64,000 nucleotides of DNA from Monocercomonoides exilis (lineage: Eukaryota; Preaxostyla; Oxymonadida; Polymastigidae): assembly GCA_001643675.2 (NCBI GenBank), contig LSRY02000064.1:124001-188000 (forward strand). Direction: 5' to 3'. Both the position numbers and the translations under genes were made by a program. The notes below the pieces were generated by a model. That model did no database searches and was not told the DNA's origin. It saw only the letters and a program-made list of their open reading frames with translations. Below are positions 24,200 through 36,457 of the stretch, piece by piece (within the stretch, counting starts at the first letter, position 1; each line of letters begins with the position of its first letter).

Positions 24200-25722
24200 G
24201 TGCGCTTTTTGGTTTCACATCCTTGGGCATCGTTCTGGAAAAGCATGCTGAACATCAATCCGGGCTCAGCCTACAAGACGCTGTCCATCAATGCATTGGC
24301 ACTCATCCAAAACGAGTTTGACCTGATATCCTGCACAGTCGTCTCCAGCAGCAGCGCTGAAATGACAACAATCACCTTTGCATCAGCCATTCTGGACAAC
24401 ACCCGCAGTTGTGTTGTTCTCAGCACAGGCAGGCTGAGTTTTAACCACCTCGATACTTCTGTTGCTGGAGGAGCCTTTCTTCGCCACTTCGAGCTCATCT
24501 CCTCCTCCACGCCTCAAGGCCAGCTTCTGTTCGGAAACTGCTCATTTGCTCCAGCCTGCACTCCTCAGATTGAAGGGACACTTGTTCGTGCTGAAGGAGG
24601 CAGTGTGCAGATGGAAGGGTGTGTGTTTTGTGCTTTTGCTCCCTCTTCGTCTCTCGCGTGCATAAGCAGCTCTCTGGAGATGAACACAACTGCATTTCAA
24701 GGGAGCCGTGCCTTGTGATGCGATGCAGGTGGGATGATTGGGGTGAGTCTGGAGAGCGGGTGCAATCTGAGTGCTGCTGGGTGCGAATTCACCCATGGCG
24801 AGTGTAATAAGAAGACAGGCAGAGGAGGTGCGCTGTATGTGAAGAGCACAGAAGCAGATCCAGCTGGGCAGACATTCCTTTTGAAGGCAGTCACTTTTGA
24901 GAGCAACGATGCGTCCAAAGGCAGAAACATATATGTGTACTTCTTCAACATCAATACGAGTATATCCCCAACCACCTTCCACCTGATGTTCCAACTGTTT
25001 ATCAATGATCCTCATGCGTTTGTGGGGAGCGACCAAACATTTGCAGATGCTGATCTGTTCCGCTTCCTTTTTCCATACGCATCCAGCGAGATCCACCTGC
25101 CCGATGCTGGATTTGAAATTGCAAGGTGCGGATCGCCGATCGAACCCTTCCGATCCTTTGTGGCTGGCTTCGAGCACATGGACGCCTCGGCTTCGCACAA
25201 AACGTTCTGCTTCAGCTGCCCAACACACTTCACTTGTCCAGAAGACTTGCCGAATTTCATATTCCAGTTAATACCCACTACGAAGCAACGTAGTCAGTGC
25301 TGCTGTTCCAGAAAGATTGTCAGGTGTCCAATTCATTCCTCCTGAACAGTCGGAGTCTCTCCCTTTCAGCGATCTCCCTCCATGATTCTGATGGGTTCAG
25401 CAACGAAGTCAGCGCGATCATCCTCAGCAAGCAGGGTTCATTGGCCCTGGACTAGAGTGCTTTCGACTCACATACAAGTATCACTTTGCTTTGTGCTAAT
25501 TCATGTGCTGTTGTGGAAATGGAAAATCTCGCTTGCACGCAGTATGAGTTGAAAAACGCACATCTCGTGTGTTTGATGTTTCTCCTTCATGCAGGATTTG
25601 CAGGCACATTCGATGCCATCCACATTTCTTCATGCAGCCTGTCCAACTGCTACCATGTCGAAGCAGCAAGCAGCACCAACCGCTCTCCCAATTCCCATTT
25701 CTCAATTTCCATCTTTGGATAA
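24200..25722 (+). pseudogene. Decayed beta-helix surface-protein fragment
   Basis: The translation resembles the ectodomain modules of the large receptor at 46-58 kb: Ser/Thr/Asn-rich strands, repeated GGALYV-like turns, a KGRNIYV-type motif (near 24915) and a module-start motif ARCGSPIEP followed by an Asp-Ala-Ser-Ala loop (25120-25195). It is broken by an in-frame TGA at 24716-24718, a frame change between about 25250 and 25350, and TAG at 25453-25455, after which the beta-helix-like reading resumes to about 25720. No signal peptide, membrane segment or kinase tail is found. Its G+C content is clearly higher than the AT-rich DNA around it, like the intact receptor. I infer a captured or inserted host gene fragment that has since decayed. 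Confidence 0.72.
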
Positions 25723-25815
25723 ACTCTTATAAATGTGTGCAAGCAGTGAAGAAGTTAGAAATTGTTAGGAGGAAGCAAGAGTGTGCGGTTGAAATTGTTG
25801 TGAAAGAAATAATTT

Positions 25816-26049
25816 TTGGATGAGAAGAAGAAACATCAAATAAGAGTAAGTAATTTGGTGTCATTGTTTGAGCAGCTAATAACTGGTAAAATATTTCATT
25901 TCCGCACCGATCCGGTGGATGAACTTCACTGGAACAGGAATGAGTGGCTGTGTGTATCAGAATACAAAGTTGACAGAAAAATAACTCATGATTGTGAGTG
26001 GATAAAATGCAAAAGCTGTGCAAAAAAATATATATATATATTTTCGTAA
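25816..26049 (+). other. Short open frame, possible exon relic
   Basis: This frame, opened by TTG, encodes a mixed-composition peptide with a Trp-rich centre and a closing Cys-x2-Cys (CKSC). It looks more protein-like than the surrounding AT-rich DNA, but no ATG, domain or clean splice context is seen. It may be a relic of a second element gene. Confidence 0.25.
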
Positions 26050-26737
26050 TGTGAAAAAAATGAATCAAAGCAAATAAACAATAAACATATCCATATTATC
26101 ATTAAAAGAAGTTTTCAAACTATTCTTAACGTTGAATCGCAAATGATGTATAAGGAATGCGTAATTTTTACATATTCTTTTGGATTTTAATTTTCGTGCT
26201 AACGTTCAAATAAGGAATAAATAATATTGCTCACTCAACAGCAGTTGGATGAGCATGCTCAAATGTTAACGGCTTTTTTGTTAAATAACTGTCCTAATCG
26301 AAAAAATTGTGGATAATAATTTCAAAAAATCATCATCAAAAAATAAAGATTGTGAAACAAGATGAGTGCAAAATAAAGAAGGACGTATTAATATACATTA
26401 TCAATCAGTTTGGCGAATAACCTTTTCAACATGAAATAATCATTCCAATGCGAAAAAAAGGAAAAATCAATGATTTGGATTTTATTTTCCAACTTATGTT
26501 GAGATCAAAATTGATAAAGATGATTATTCAATAAAAAACCTCGAAAATATGTGATTAATAATACAAATAAACTTATGTAGCATGAAAATTTTCATTAAAT
26601 ATCTTCAAAAAAAAGTTTTTCTTTGATTTTCACGAAAAAAATGTTTGATCACTTGTTTTGAATTTTTTTATTAGTTGTGAATAACGCATTAAAACATCGA
26701 AAACATGAACAAATTTTCCATAACAATATCTATAAAC

Positions 26738-26900
26738 TCTTTATTCGAATCTTTCATGGTTGATTCGAGAAAGCAGACGTTTATTTGAATAAACTGCCTC
26801 TCATTCAATTAAAAGGGGGTTTATTCGAATAAAGTCAGATCATTCGAATAAAAACTTTTTATTCGCATTTCATCCATTATTTATTATTTGTTATTAAAAA
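26738..26900 (-). repeat. Right inverted end with palindromic subrepeats
   Basis: TTTATTTGAATAAA lies at 26780-26793 and the palindrome TTTATTCGAATAAA at 26820-26833, with partial copies near 26740 and 26843. Reverse-complemented, the segment 26787-26880 aligns with 21148-21240 at the left end. A poly-T run (about 26905-26923) lies just outside. Confidence 0.65.
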
Positions 26901-26905
26901 AAAAT

Positions 26906-29570
26906 TTTTTTTTTTTTTTTTTTGTGAGACAAGCTTTTCGAGTTTTTTGCTATTTCATTTTTGAAAAACTTTATCATTTCGCTTTTGTTTTTGATTAAAT
27001 GTCTGATTATTTCACAATGCAATTATTTGCATTTGAAAATTTCTGTTTAAAGTATTGTTTTTCTAATGTGACTGTAATTTTTGCTTTTTGTATTTTATTC
27101 CACTCATTATTTTCGGGGAAAATTTTTTTATTTAATATGGGTGATTATTTTTCTAATCATTTTTTTTCTTTCATTCTTTTCGATTGGAAATTTTTCCTTG
27201 AATGTTTGGAAATGAACACTGAAAGTTGAACAGGCATATTCAACAGATCATCGTCTTTATTTCAGCTCTCACATTTGTTTTTTTTTTAAAAGTCGTGATG
27301 AATTCAGCATTAGAATTCAAAATTTCTTCCCAATGGTCAACAACACTTAAAAAATCAATACACCGAAAAAAGTTATGATTTCAAAAATTATCGCCCATAT
27401 ATTATTATTTTTTCTAAATGAAGAAAATGTTTAATTTTGAAGTTCATTAATGATTTGCATATTTTTGTGAATTCAAGCGAACGATCCTTCCAATTTGACG
27501 AAATATGAAATCATTGCATGTTGGACCTTTTTTTATTATCAAATTTTGCATTTGGACAATATTATACAAATCTATTGGCTGAATTCTCCAATGAACATTT
27601 TTATCAATGAACATGTGTTTAAACATTTGCAACTTTTCAAAAAGAAAAACACAAATTGATATTTTTTCGAAACCATTTTTAACGAGAATAAAAGTTTTTT
27701 ACTGATAAGATATAAGAAAAAAATTGGAACAAATTGCATTTTTATTCAATACAGAACAAAATCTTCAAAATATTTCTTTCAATTTGTTATGTTTTATTTT
27801 GTGAAATCAAATGAATTCTGATTGGTTTTTTTCCCTGATATTTCGTTAATTGTTGTGTATTAAAACATTCATTTTCAAAGAATATAGGTCCATTCTTCCA
27901 TTAATTTGTTATTCAATAAGATAAATCTGATCAAGACGATGACTTTAATTGATTAAAAATAATTATTTCATTATTTTTTTAATGAATGCAAAAATTATTA
28001 AGCATGACAGACAAAACTTCAATGAGAATTTGAGAGCAAATGCCAAATTATTTTTCGAGAAGTTTAATTTGTTTGATTTGACAAACGAAACAAAAATCTC
28101 AAATTTCGTTTTTATATCTGTACCAAATATTGAACATTTTTTATGAAAGAAAAATTGAATATGACAATGTTTAAATAACAATTTCGTTGAAATTTCTTGA
28201 GCAAGAACAGAAATTTGAACAAAATCAAAGATAAGGGTGATTATTTTTTAAAATCACATCTTTTTTCGGTCAGCTAATTCTTAAAAATTATGTTTGTCTT
28301 TGGGAAAAGATTTTGTATTCGAATGCTGAATTAAACACAAATGTTTAATGGACAAATGTTATTACTCATATAAAGATGATGATGCCATTTGTTAGTGTTT
28401 TCATTTATCAGTATTTTTCTTTTTATGTTCAAGATAAAAAATTTGAACCAAAATTTTTGAAAGAAAAAATATGCTTACAAAAATAATCACAACTTTTGAT
28501 TATCTCAAAATTTACACTTTCATATTAAATAAAAAAAAAGGCAAATAATGTAAATCTGTGGTTAAATATTTTTCTTCAAACGTTATCATTGACAAATTAT
28601 ACACTTTTAATTGACTATTTGAGATCAATAACACAATAAAAATATGTCCATTTTTTGACATTCGTGAAATGTTAGAAAACTTTATGCTTTGATTTCAACG
28701 ATGCCTGCTTACGGATATGAAAATCAAATTTATTTTGAAATCTGAGAAAGTGTAATAAAGTTATGAGTGAAGCAATTTTTTTGTGCTTCGTGCAAAAAAA
28801 GCTTGAAAGTCCGTATTTTCCCCCAAATCAACATATTGAAGAAATTTTTTGGAACAACAAAGGTTTTTATAAAAAAATGTTCACGAAAAAGACAAAAAAA
28901 ATGAAAATAACTCATTTTTCAAAAAAAGAATAATCCCATCAATTTTAAAAAGTGTGGATGTTTCAGACTTTATTGATAAATGATACTCATTGTTAATACA
29001 CAATAAAAATATTTCCATGAGAGAAATGTCTGCTGTACATCAAATACGATTCTTCATTCAGTTTTCAAGAATTTCCAATTTCATTTCAATGATTCGAGTA
29101 CAAATAATAGTTATGAAAAATCTTGTTTTCTAAATAATTTGCAATTTTCTTTCCGTTTGACATTTTTGTTTTCATTCTATTTGAATTCAATTGAGATAAA
29201 TTTTATTGTTAAAAAAAAAATAAAATAAACAATTTTTTTTTTTGAGTTTTACAGAGTATTCAATGAAACTTCTTTGAAAAATACAAACGAAGAGTGAATT
29301 TGTCCGTTATTTATTGAATTTGTATATTTCGACAAAACAAATCAAACAGACAATTATCACACATATTCTTTTTTCTTCTTGATAATAAACTGTCCTTTTT
29401 TGTAGAAAAACATGATCGATTCACAAGTTTTTAGAAAAATTAACATTCAATACTGTTAATGAGTATTAACAAGAGAATTCACAAAGATTAAAGGTGATAT
29501 AATTTTTATTTCTTCAAAGTTAATGTTTTCACTATCATTAAACCATATTTAATAATAAATATCAGTTATT
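26906..29570. other. Long AT-rich gene-poor region
   Basis: About 2.7 kb with no supported gene. It opens with a poly-T run (about 26905-26923). Short AT-rich frames at 26999-27229 and 27949-28146 look like chance ORFs rich in Phe, Lys, Asn and Ile. The last few hundred bases should hold the promoter of the beta-helix gene at 29571. No RNA gene or inverted repeat is recognised. Confidence 0.5.
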
Positions 29571-32500
29571 ATGATCCATTTGTTGCAATTATTAAACATT
29601 GTATTATTTTTAAATGATGTGTCAATTTGTGTCACAACATTTACAGTGAAATTTGCAACAGGGAACGATGAACATTGCCTTGCTTATCACAAAGAGCCGT
29701 GCAAAACCTTTTCTGCATTGTTTCAAATTCTAGATGACAAATCTGAAGTTGTAATTTTTCCGGAAAATGTTACCGAAGGAGTGGTTCCATTTTCATGGGA
29801 TACTGCGAAGGCTTCAATTAAATTCTCTCAAACTTCTGACAAAAGTTCTATTTGTGCATCTCCAACAGAAACTAAGCCTTTTCTAACAATTTCAAATGTA
29901 AATTTGTTTGCGCTCCATTTTTGCATTTTCTTATTTTTTTACTCTTTGCTATTTACACCATTTTCAAAAACCGAAAAATACAATAAAATTCAACCAAAGG
30001 ATAAAATTTCAGAAATGCAATTTTTATGCATCTATTTCTCCAATTCTCGAAATTTCTCATGGAAGTCAAGTATCATTTTTTGCGTGTACTTTTTTAGGAG
30101 GAGGAGGAGAGAAAAAAGGATCTGGACCTCTTGTCAAAGTTTTTGATTTTGATGAATTTTATGTATATTTTTCGGATGAACGAACAAAGACAATTTTAAC
30201 TACCTTTGGAGAACGTACAATCGATGGACAAGGAGCAGGCCTTTATATTGATAAAATAAAAAAGAGTTATATCACAGGCTCAAATTTCACGTTTCTAACA
30301 GCAACACAAGGCAGTGGACTATTTGTAGGAAAAGATGTTGAATCATTGTCATTGGAAAATTTGACAGTGAGCAACACTAAAGCTATTGGGGAACAGGATA
30401 ATGGAGGAGGAGCAGGCATTTACATTTCTTCTGTAAGTACTGAACTTGAAGCAAAAGAAAAAGCTGTTAAATTTTCTTTGTGCAACTTCACGGACTGCGA
30501 TTCTGGAACAGGAACAGGAATGGAGCGAGGGTTTGGCGGATGCGTGTACACAGGGCGTTCTATCACATGCAGAGAATGCACTATGAAAAACTCTCATGGA
30601 AGACGGGGGAGTTGTATTTCTGCAAACGGAAGAGGCCTCAAAGAGGGGCAAGAGTGCTTGATCCAAGCATGTCATTTCGAAGGCATGTGGAATTCTAACG
30701 CGAAGGACGAAGCCGCCGCAGAAGTGCTTTTACATGTCCTGGCATTCGAAGTGCTTAATGTGTCTATTTATGACCGAGCTCCAAACCATTTTATGAATCA
30801 AGCCTCAAGTCTTACAACTGCTGGAATTTTTTGTGCTGATGTGGATAAAATCTATATCTCATTCAGCGTCTTTGAGAATTGCTTTGGAAGCGATGGTGGG
30901 TGCATTACAGCTGAGCCAGTTGCTGATTGGCAAAACGAGATGAGTTTAATGGAGATTTTGGATTGCGAGATGAAAGGCAACGAGGAATTCGGAAAACATT
31001 CACAAAAAGGTGAGCCAAGTAAATCTGGCGCAATGATCTATGCAAAAAATGTGAAAAACGTGACAATTTCTATGAAAGACGAAGACAAAAAAATGATTAT
31101 TTCGAGCCATACTTCACTTGTAAACGAACGGAGCGGAGGAATTGTGATTGAAGATGCTGATTTGTTACTTCTTAACAATACAAAGTTGGACACATTAAAT
31201 GGAATAAGTGGAGGGGCTATCTTTTTGAAGCAGAATATCAAATCAGTTGAATTAATTGATGTTACAATTGAACACTGCACGTCCATTCAAAGAGATAAAA
31301 ATGACCTGAGTGGAAGAGGAGGAGCAATTTTCATTTCAGATTTTGTTCCCAAATTTGCATCTAATTTTGTCAATCTTGCTGATACGTCTTATTCCCATGG
31401 CTCATTTGCCAATGATCCGTCCACTACAATAAATATAACAGGTTGTCATATCAATTATTGCTCAGCCACAGAAGGTGCAGCTATCTTTATCGAAACTTGC
31501 AAGAGCGATGGAGCTCAGAGAAAGAAACTGTCAATTTCATACAGTGACTTTAGTAGAAACAAAGCCAGCTCAGACGGAGGAGCTATTATGATACGAGAGA
31601 AGAAAAATAGAAGCCAAACAAACGAAGAAGATGTTTATTTTGAAAACTCAACTGCACAGCAGATGAACAAGAGAATGAGGAATGAAGTCAACTATTTGCA
31701 CTCAATTACAAATTCCAAGTTTTCATTCAACGAATGTAAAGCGAAAATTCAGAATGTTGCTGTGAATTCGAATAACTGGCCAATCACACCATGTGGGAGT
31801 GCAATATCAATTATCGGAGCTGAAGATTTAGCAGGTTCTGCGTCTAACGAGCAAATAGAATACCTTCTTTTATCCTCATCCACAAGCTATAAAAATAACA
31901 CACATTCTGCCTTTTATGCAAAAAAAGGCGCAAAAGTGAAAAGTGATGGTGATACATTTGAAAATAACATTGAAAAAGACAAAAATAACATGGATGTTTT
32001 AATTGACATTACTTGCGAAAAGTCGAAAGTTATTGTCACAAACCCAAAGAAAGGAAATCCCCAGCGGCTGTGTGATGAAAGCTGCAGTAAGCTTTCTACC
32101 TCTGAATCTTCTGCATTGAAGTGTGAGTTTACACCATCAGAGGACATTACACCAAACTATACAACAGTTGTGATACAAAAGGGTTCAAAGCTCCCTGTTA
32201 TTGAGTTCAAGGGGAATGGTTTGTATCCTTTGCACACGCCAATTCTGTGGATAGGGAAAAGTGAACGGACAAATGAAAATTCAAAGGATGGAATTACAGC
32301 CGAATTGGATTCAAAGAAGGAATCAGATAGCTCCTCACAATATGTGTTCTCTTCAAAAGGAGAAATTGATCTCTCAAAACTTGGCGCTTCTCTCCCCTCA
32401 ACGCTGTTTCTTCATATTTCCGTCGATGATGGAGAAAGCTGGTCAAAAGGAATGCAAATCAGCATTAAAACTGAATCTGAGAAGGAAAAAAAATCTTTCC

Positions 32501-32622
32501 CAGGATATGGAATAGCTCTGATTGTTATAGTATGTGTTGTGGCAATTAGCACTGTTGCTGTTATTGCAATTGTGTATGTGCTTCGGAAAAGAAAGAATGG
32601 TTACAAATCTTTCTCGAAGTAA
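29571..32622 (+). CDS. Single-pass membrane protein with beta-helix ectodomain
   Basis: Exons 29571-29897 and 30013-32622, joined at intron 29898-30012 (GTAAAT...CAG, phase 0), give 978 aa. The ATG at 29571 begins a hydrophobic signal peptide of about 20 residues. An N-terminal module-start motif (Cys...PCKTF) matches the Cys-x-PC-x-T signature of the 4067-codon receptor. The middle shows repeated right-handed beta-helix rungs: Asn/Ser/Thr ladders, GGGAGIYI, GRGGAIFI and DGGAIMI turns. A membrane span near residues 940-966 is followed by a short basic tail of about a dozen residues. Predicted role: cell-surface adhesion or glycan binding, inferred only from fold and topology. Unlike its large relative it has no kinase-like tail. 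Confidence 0.82.
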
Positions 32623-33366
32623 AAAAAAATGTTAGTACTTCTAAAATGGATCGTTTAGATTTTGTTTGTGGGTTGTTATATTGACATGTATATATATATA
32701 TGAGTGTCGCTACATTATATTTAACTTTTTTATTGTTGTATTATCAGTTAAGTATTATTAAGAAATTATTTTTTTTTGAATATTCTGTATAGATAATAAA
32801 TATATATTTCAACTTTCATTTATTTTTTTTATTGATTATCTTAATCTTGTTTATTATTATTTACTTGGAATGAGTTCAGTTCATTGAGCATTTCCTAATA
32901 ATCTTTTTAATAATATTGTTTTTTAATTTTTATATTGTTTTGCGTGTTAATTTTGATGTTGCGTTTGCTGAAATTATGATATTGTCACCAATGATCACTT
33001 TTATTATCTTATTTTTTGATATACCATTTTTCAAATGCGCTTGAAATCCCATTGCAGTGAATCAACATCAAGCAATAATGATTATGATTTTAAACGTATA
33101 TTATCTTTTATTTTATGAGTCCACAAAGTGATTGATTTATTATTAATTTTTAAATTTTTAACTTGATAGCCATTTTCAAAGTTAAAAATTGAAAGAAAGA
33201 AAAGAATAATCTGTTTGAAGAAATTCCAATCATATGGGCACATCACAATTTAAGTTGTCAAGCATGTTTGCAAACAAAATGCTGTATAAATATTTTTTTC
33301 TCCATATAATTAATTAATTTGTTATGGAAATACAATAATTAAAAAGTCAAAATATTTTCATGTTAA
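32623..33366. other. AT-rich spacer
   Basis: About 740 bases between two co-oriented genes. It holds a short AT dinucleotide run (about 32691-32701) and no supported gene. It should contain the terminator or poly(A) region of the beta-helix gene and the promoter of the PROPPIN gene. Confidence 0.55.
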
Positions 33367-35908
33367 ATGGCTTCTTCGTCCACTAGAATTGTAAATACAA
33401 TTTTATATAATAATGACTCATCGATGCTTCTTGTCGGAGCATCTGATGGTTTGTTTGTATTTTCCACAAGGCCGTTTAAATATATCTGCAATGCGAGTAT
33501 GTATTTACCAAAGATATTCATAATCAGCGAATTCACATGAAATTCTTTAAAAACCGTTTATATTTTCTATTTTTTAAAAGTGCCATGGCTTAATGTTCAA
33601 CATGCTCAAATATGGGGATGCTCTTCTCTTGTGGCTGTTGTTGGAACTTCTTCAAGCCCAATTACAACACCTAAAACTGTTACACTATTTGATATTAATG
33701 ATGGAATAATTATTAAACAGCTCAGTTTTCATTTTGTTATTGAGGATTTTGGCTTTACAAAACATACGTTTGCCATTGAAGTTTGTAACTTGTATTAAAA
33801 ATTTCATTTTGGATAGACTTATATTGCTCTCGAAATATTTTGTTGACGTCTACGAACTGCCCTCATTGTCTTTACTTCTTCGAGAATGTTTGTTAAGTCT
33901 CAAACATTTAAAGATATAATCATTTTTTGAAAATGTTTAATCTTTATTTTGTAGCAATTACAACAGGGCTTAGCGAAAAAGGAAAAATTAGCCTGAGCAC
34001 GTCATTTGATAGTGATCAATTTTGCTTTAGCGGAGGATTTTTGGATCCAACATGCCCGTGCCGTTTGCGTGTTGTTGAAAAGCATTCCACACAATTATTT
34101 GATGAAAGCAAAAGCAAATATCTAAAGGCAAGAATTCCAGATGAAGTATACATGACTTCGTCTTCGATAATAAATAGAGAAAATTCCGAAAATAAATGCG
34201 AAGAGGACGAGGAAAAAGATAGCAAAGATGAAGAAAATGATGATGATTCAACAAAATTTTCTCATTATAAAGAAAAAGTGGGAAATTGGAAAGGCTGTTT
34301 ATGCTCTTTTGTTTCAAACACATCTGATTTGGTAGATTTATTCAGGAGCACAAAAGAAAAAGAGATGAAAAGAATTCAAAGAGAAAAAGATCAATTTTCA
34401 AGTGAAAATGCACATGAAATTGGAAAGTCTAGCAAGAGTTATAACACTTCTGAAGATCCAGAAAACCCAGCTGCATCGAAACAAAAGAAGAAGAAAAAGA
34501 AGAAGAGAGGATTGTTGGAGGCTTTAAGCTCCAACTTGTCTGAAGCAAAAGAAAGTCACATCGAAGAATGTTCGAAACCAGAAAAATTAACTGCAAAAGC
34601 TGCAGAAGAAGGCATTAGAGAAGAAAGCAACAGCAACGAGGATGACGAGATGGATGAAAATAAAGATATAGTAGAAGTTTTTGGATATAAGTTAAAGAGA
34701 AAAGACATAATGACTGAGATACCATCTGTTACTCATTCGCCATTACCTCAAATTTGCCAGCCACAAGCAGATCCACGAAGCCAAGTAATAATTGCCTTTG
34801 CGTCCCAATGCTCCCCCCCTTTTGTGGATGTGCGAGCGGCTTCTGCGTCTTTGCCAGACTTTCACCAGACGTCTTCTGCACATCCACACGATTCTCTTCT
34901 CGCATCACCATTGGGTCCGCTTTCAACTTGCCCTCAATTTCTTCTTTCTGTTTTGACTTTTCCGCTTATCATTGTGCAGTCCGATAAGAATCCTTTTCCT
35001 TCTGTGTCACTTCTTTCCTTGTCTGGAAATGGCAGGTGGGTTGCTGCTGCTTTTGACGATTCTCCGTATTTTATGCTTTTCGATACAGTTGCATTGACTT
35101 CATTTGTACTTCAAAGAGGGAAATATCCAGCATCCATCTTATGTTTGTGGAGTTTATAGGGAAATAATTGGAAATTAAAACAACTGTCTTTTTTTGGTCT
35201 TTATTTATATTATAATTTTTCTCTGAAATTTCTGAAATCTTAATGTATATGAATTTCTCATATGTTTTTCATATTCTTTTTTCTTTTTTCATAGCAATTT
35301 GCTTTGGCGAGCACGATGGAATGTATTTTGCAGCTCAAACACTCAAAGGAACAGTTCACATATGGAAGAAGATTAAGACAACATTCAGGCTTTCTACACA
35401 AAATGAAGTTGATGGAATGGACAATGAACAAGAAGAGCATGAAAGAGAGACACATGACACCAAAGCCAAAGAAGAACACTCAATCGATTACACGACGAGC
35501 GATAGAGAAATAGAAGCCATAGAAGAGATGAAAGAAAGAGAAAAGATAAAGAATTGTGATGTTGAGTACTGGCCGACTGGGAAGACAAGCAGGCATTGTC
35601 GAGCTAAAAAGCTGAAAAAGTCAGCAATTGCTTTTACTAGCGATGCGAGCAAACTCATTTTGTGTCAAGTTTGTTGAATATTTTTTATGATCCATGAAAA
35701 TTTTGATAAAAATATAATTTTCTTTTTGAATTTATCAAAAAATTTATCATCTCCAAAAATTATAATAAAAATTTACCTTTTTGAATTTTAGGTTCCTGAA
35801 GATGGTCTGGCCAGCGTTCGCCAGTTTAGAATGGCTGATGAAGAAGCTGATTTAAGTTGTGTGCAAGAGAACAATTTGTGGAGATACCCACTTCCTCCTT
35901 CAAAATAG
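33367..35908 (+). CDS. PROPPIN beta-propeller protein (Atg18/WIPI-like), 688 aa
   Basis: PROPPINs bind PtdIns3P and PtdIns(3,5)P2 on autophagic and endosomal membranes. Six exons in consistent phase: 33367-33496, 33581-33767, 33817-33887, 33955-35142, 35295-35668 and 35792-35908. Spliced blades align with WIPI/Atg18 without gaps: LLVGASDGLFVFSTRPF (blade 1), LILLSKYFVDVYEL (blade 3), LSGNGRWVAAAFDDSPYFMLFD (blade 5) and ICFGEHDGMYFAAQTLKGTVHIW (blade 6). The lipid-binding FRRG motif is altered to LQRG (residues 515-518), followed by the conserved KYPASI. A Lys/Glu-rich low-complexity insertion of roughly 230 residues (DNA about 34100-34740) interrupts the propeller, and an acidic tail follows blade 6. 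These explain why the protein is longer than the usual 340-450 aa. Confidence 0.88.
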
Positions 35909-35982
35909 AAGACTTTTTTTTCTTTTTTTTTTTAATTTGGCAAACAAAATACTTTCAGTTATTAAATTTTATGTTTTTTGTT

Positions 35983-36152
35983 ACATAAGATTGGCATTAA
36001 TTATAATATGTTTGCAAATTGGAACTTCTTTTATTGTTATTACTATAACTATTGCTCCTCTTTGTATGAAACAATTAAAACTAAAGTATCAAACATTTTA
36101 TTCTTTAAATGAAAGGGAACAAAACTTATTTAAACAAGAGGACATGAGTTAA
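35983..36152 (+). other. Possible small single-pass membrane protein ORF
   Basis: The frame encodes a hydrophobic stretch of about 30 residues followed by a polar tail ending QEDMS and a TAA stop. It has no in-frame ATG in the open stretch, so a real gene would need an upstream exon that I could not place. AT-rich DNA often produces such frames by chance. Confidence 0.22.
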
Positions 36153-36457
36153 CATTTAACGAAAAATTCGATTCAATTATCAATGATAAGCATTTTTAAT
36201 GGCAAAGCAATAGAAATATATGGTTAATGAAGCTGAGATAATAAAATTCCATTCATTAACATATACAAAATGAAAGTCTAATTAACACAACAACGCAAAT
36301 CAAAAAACTATGGAACCTGCCCAATCCTCCATTTCCATCAGTTACTTTTTAACGAATTACAAGTTGATCACACGAAGTAACAAAAACATACGAATGCAGC
36401 AATACCACAAATATCTTTCACTTTTCAAAAAAAGACTTGCCATTTCGATACTGTCAT

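Larger units (their letters stand above)
21125..26905. mobile_element. Probable PIF/Harbinger-like DNA transposon with inverted ends
   Basis: Two degenerate inverted repeats bracket about 5.8 kb. On the left, GGATGAAAT starts at 21153 and AGGCAGTTTATTC at 21228. On the right, the reverse complements of the same two words start at 26875 and 26799. The spacings are 75 and 76 bases, so the copies are collinear. Inside lie an intact DDE transposase (-) near the left end and a decayed beta-helix gene (+) to the right, in divergent orientation. The exact termini and a target-site duplication could not be fixed because the outer flanks are A/T runs. Alternatively, two copies of an unrelated AT-rich repeat may flank a transposase by chance. 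Confidence 0.6.
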
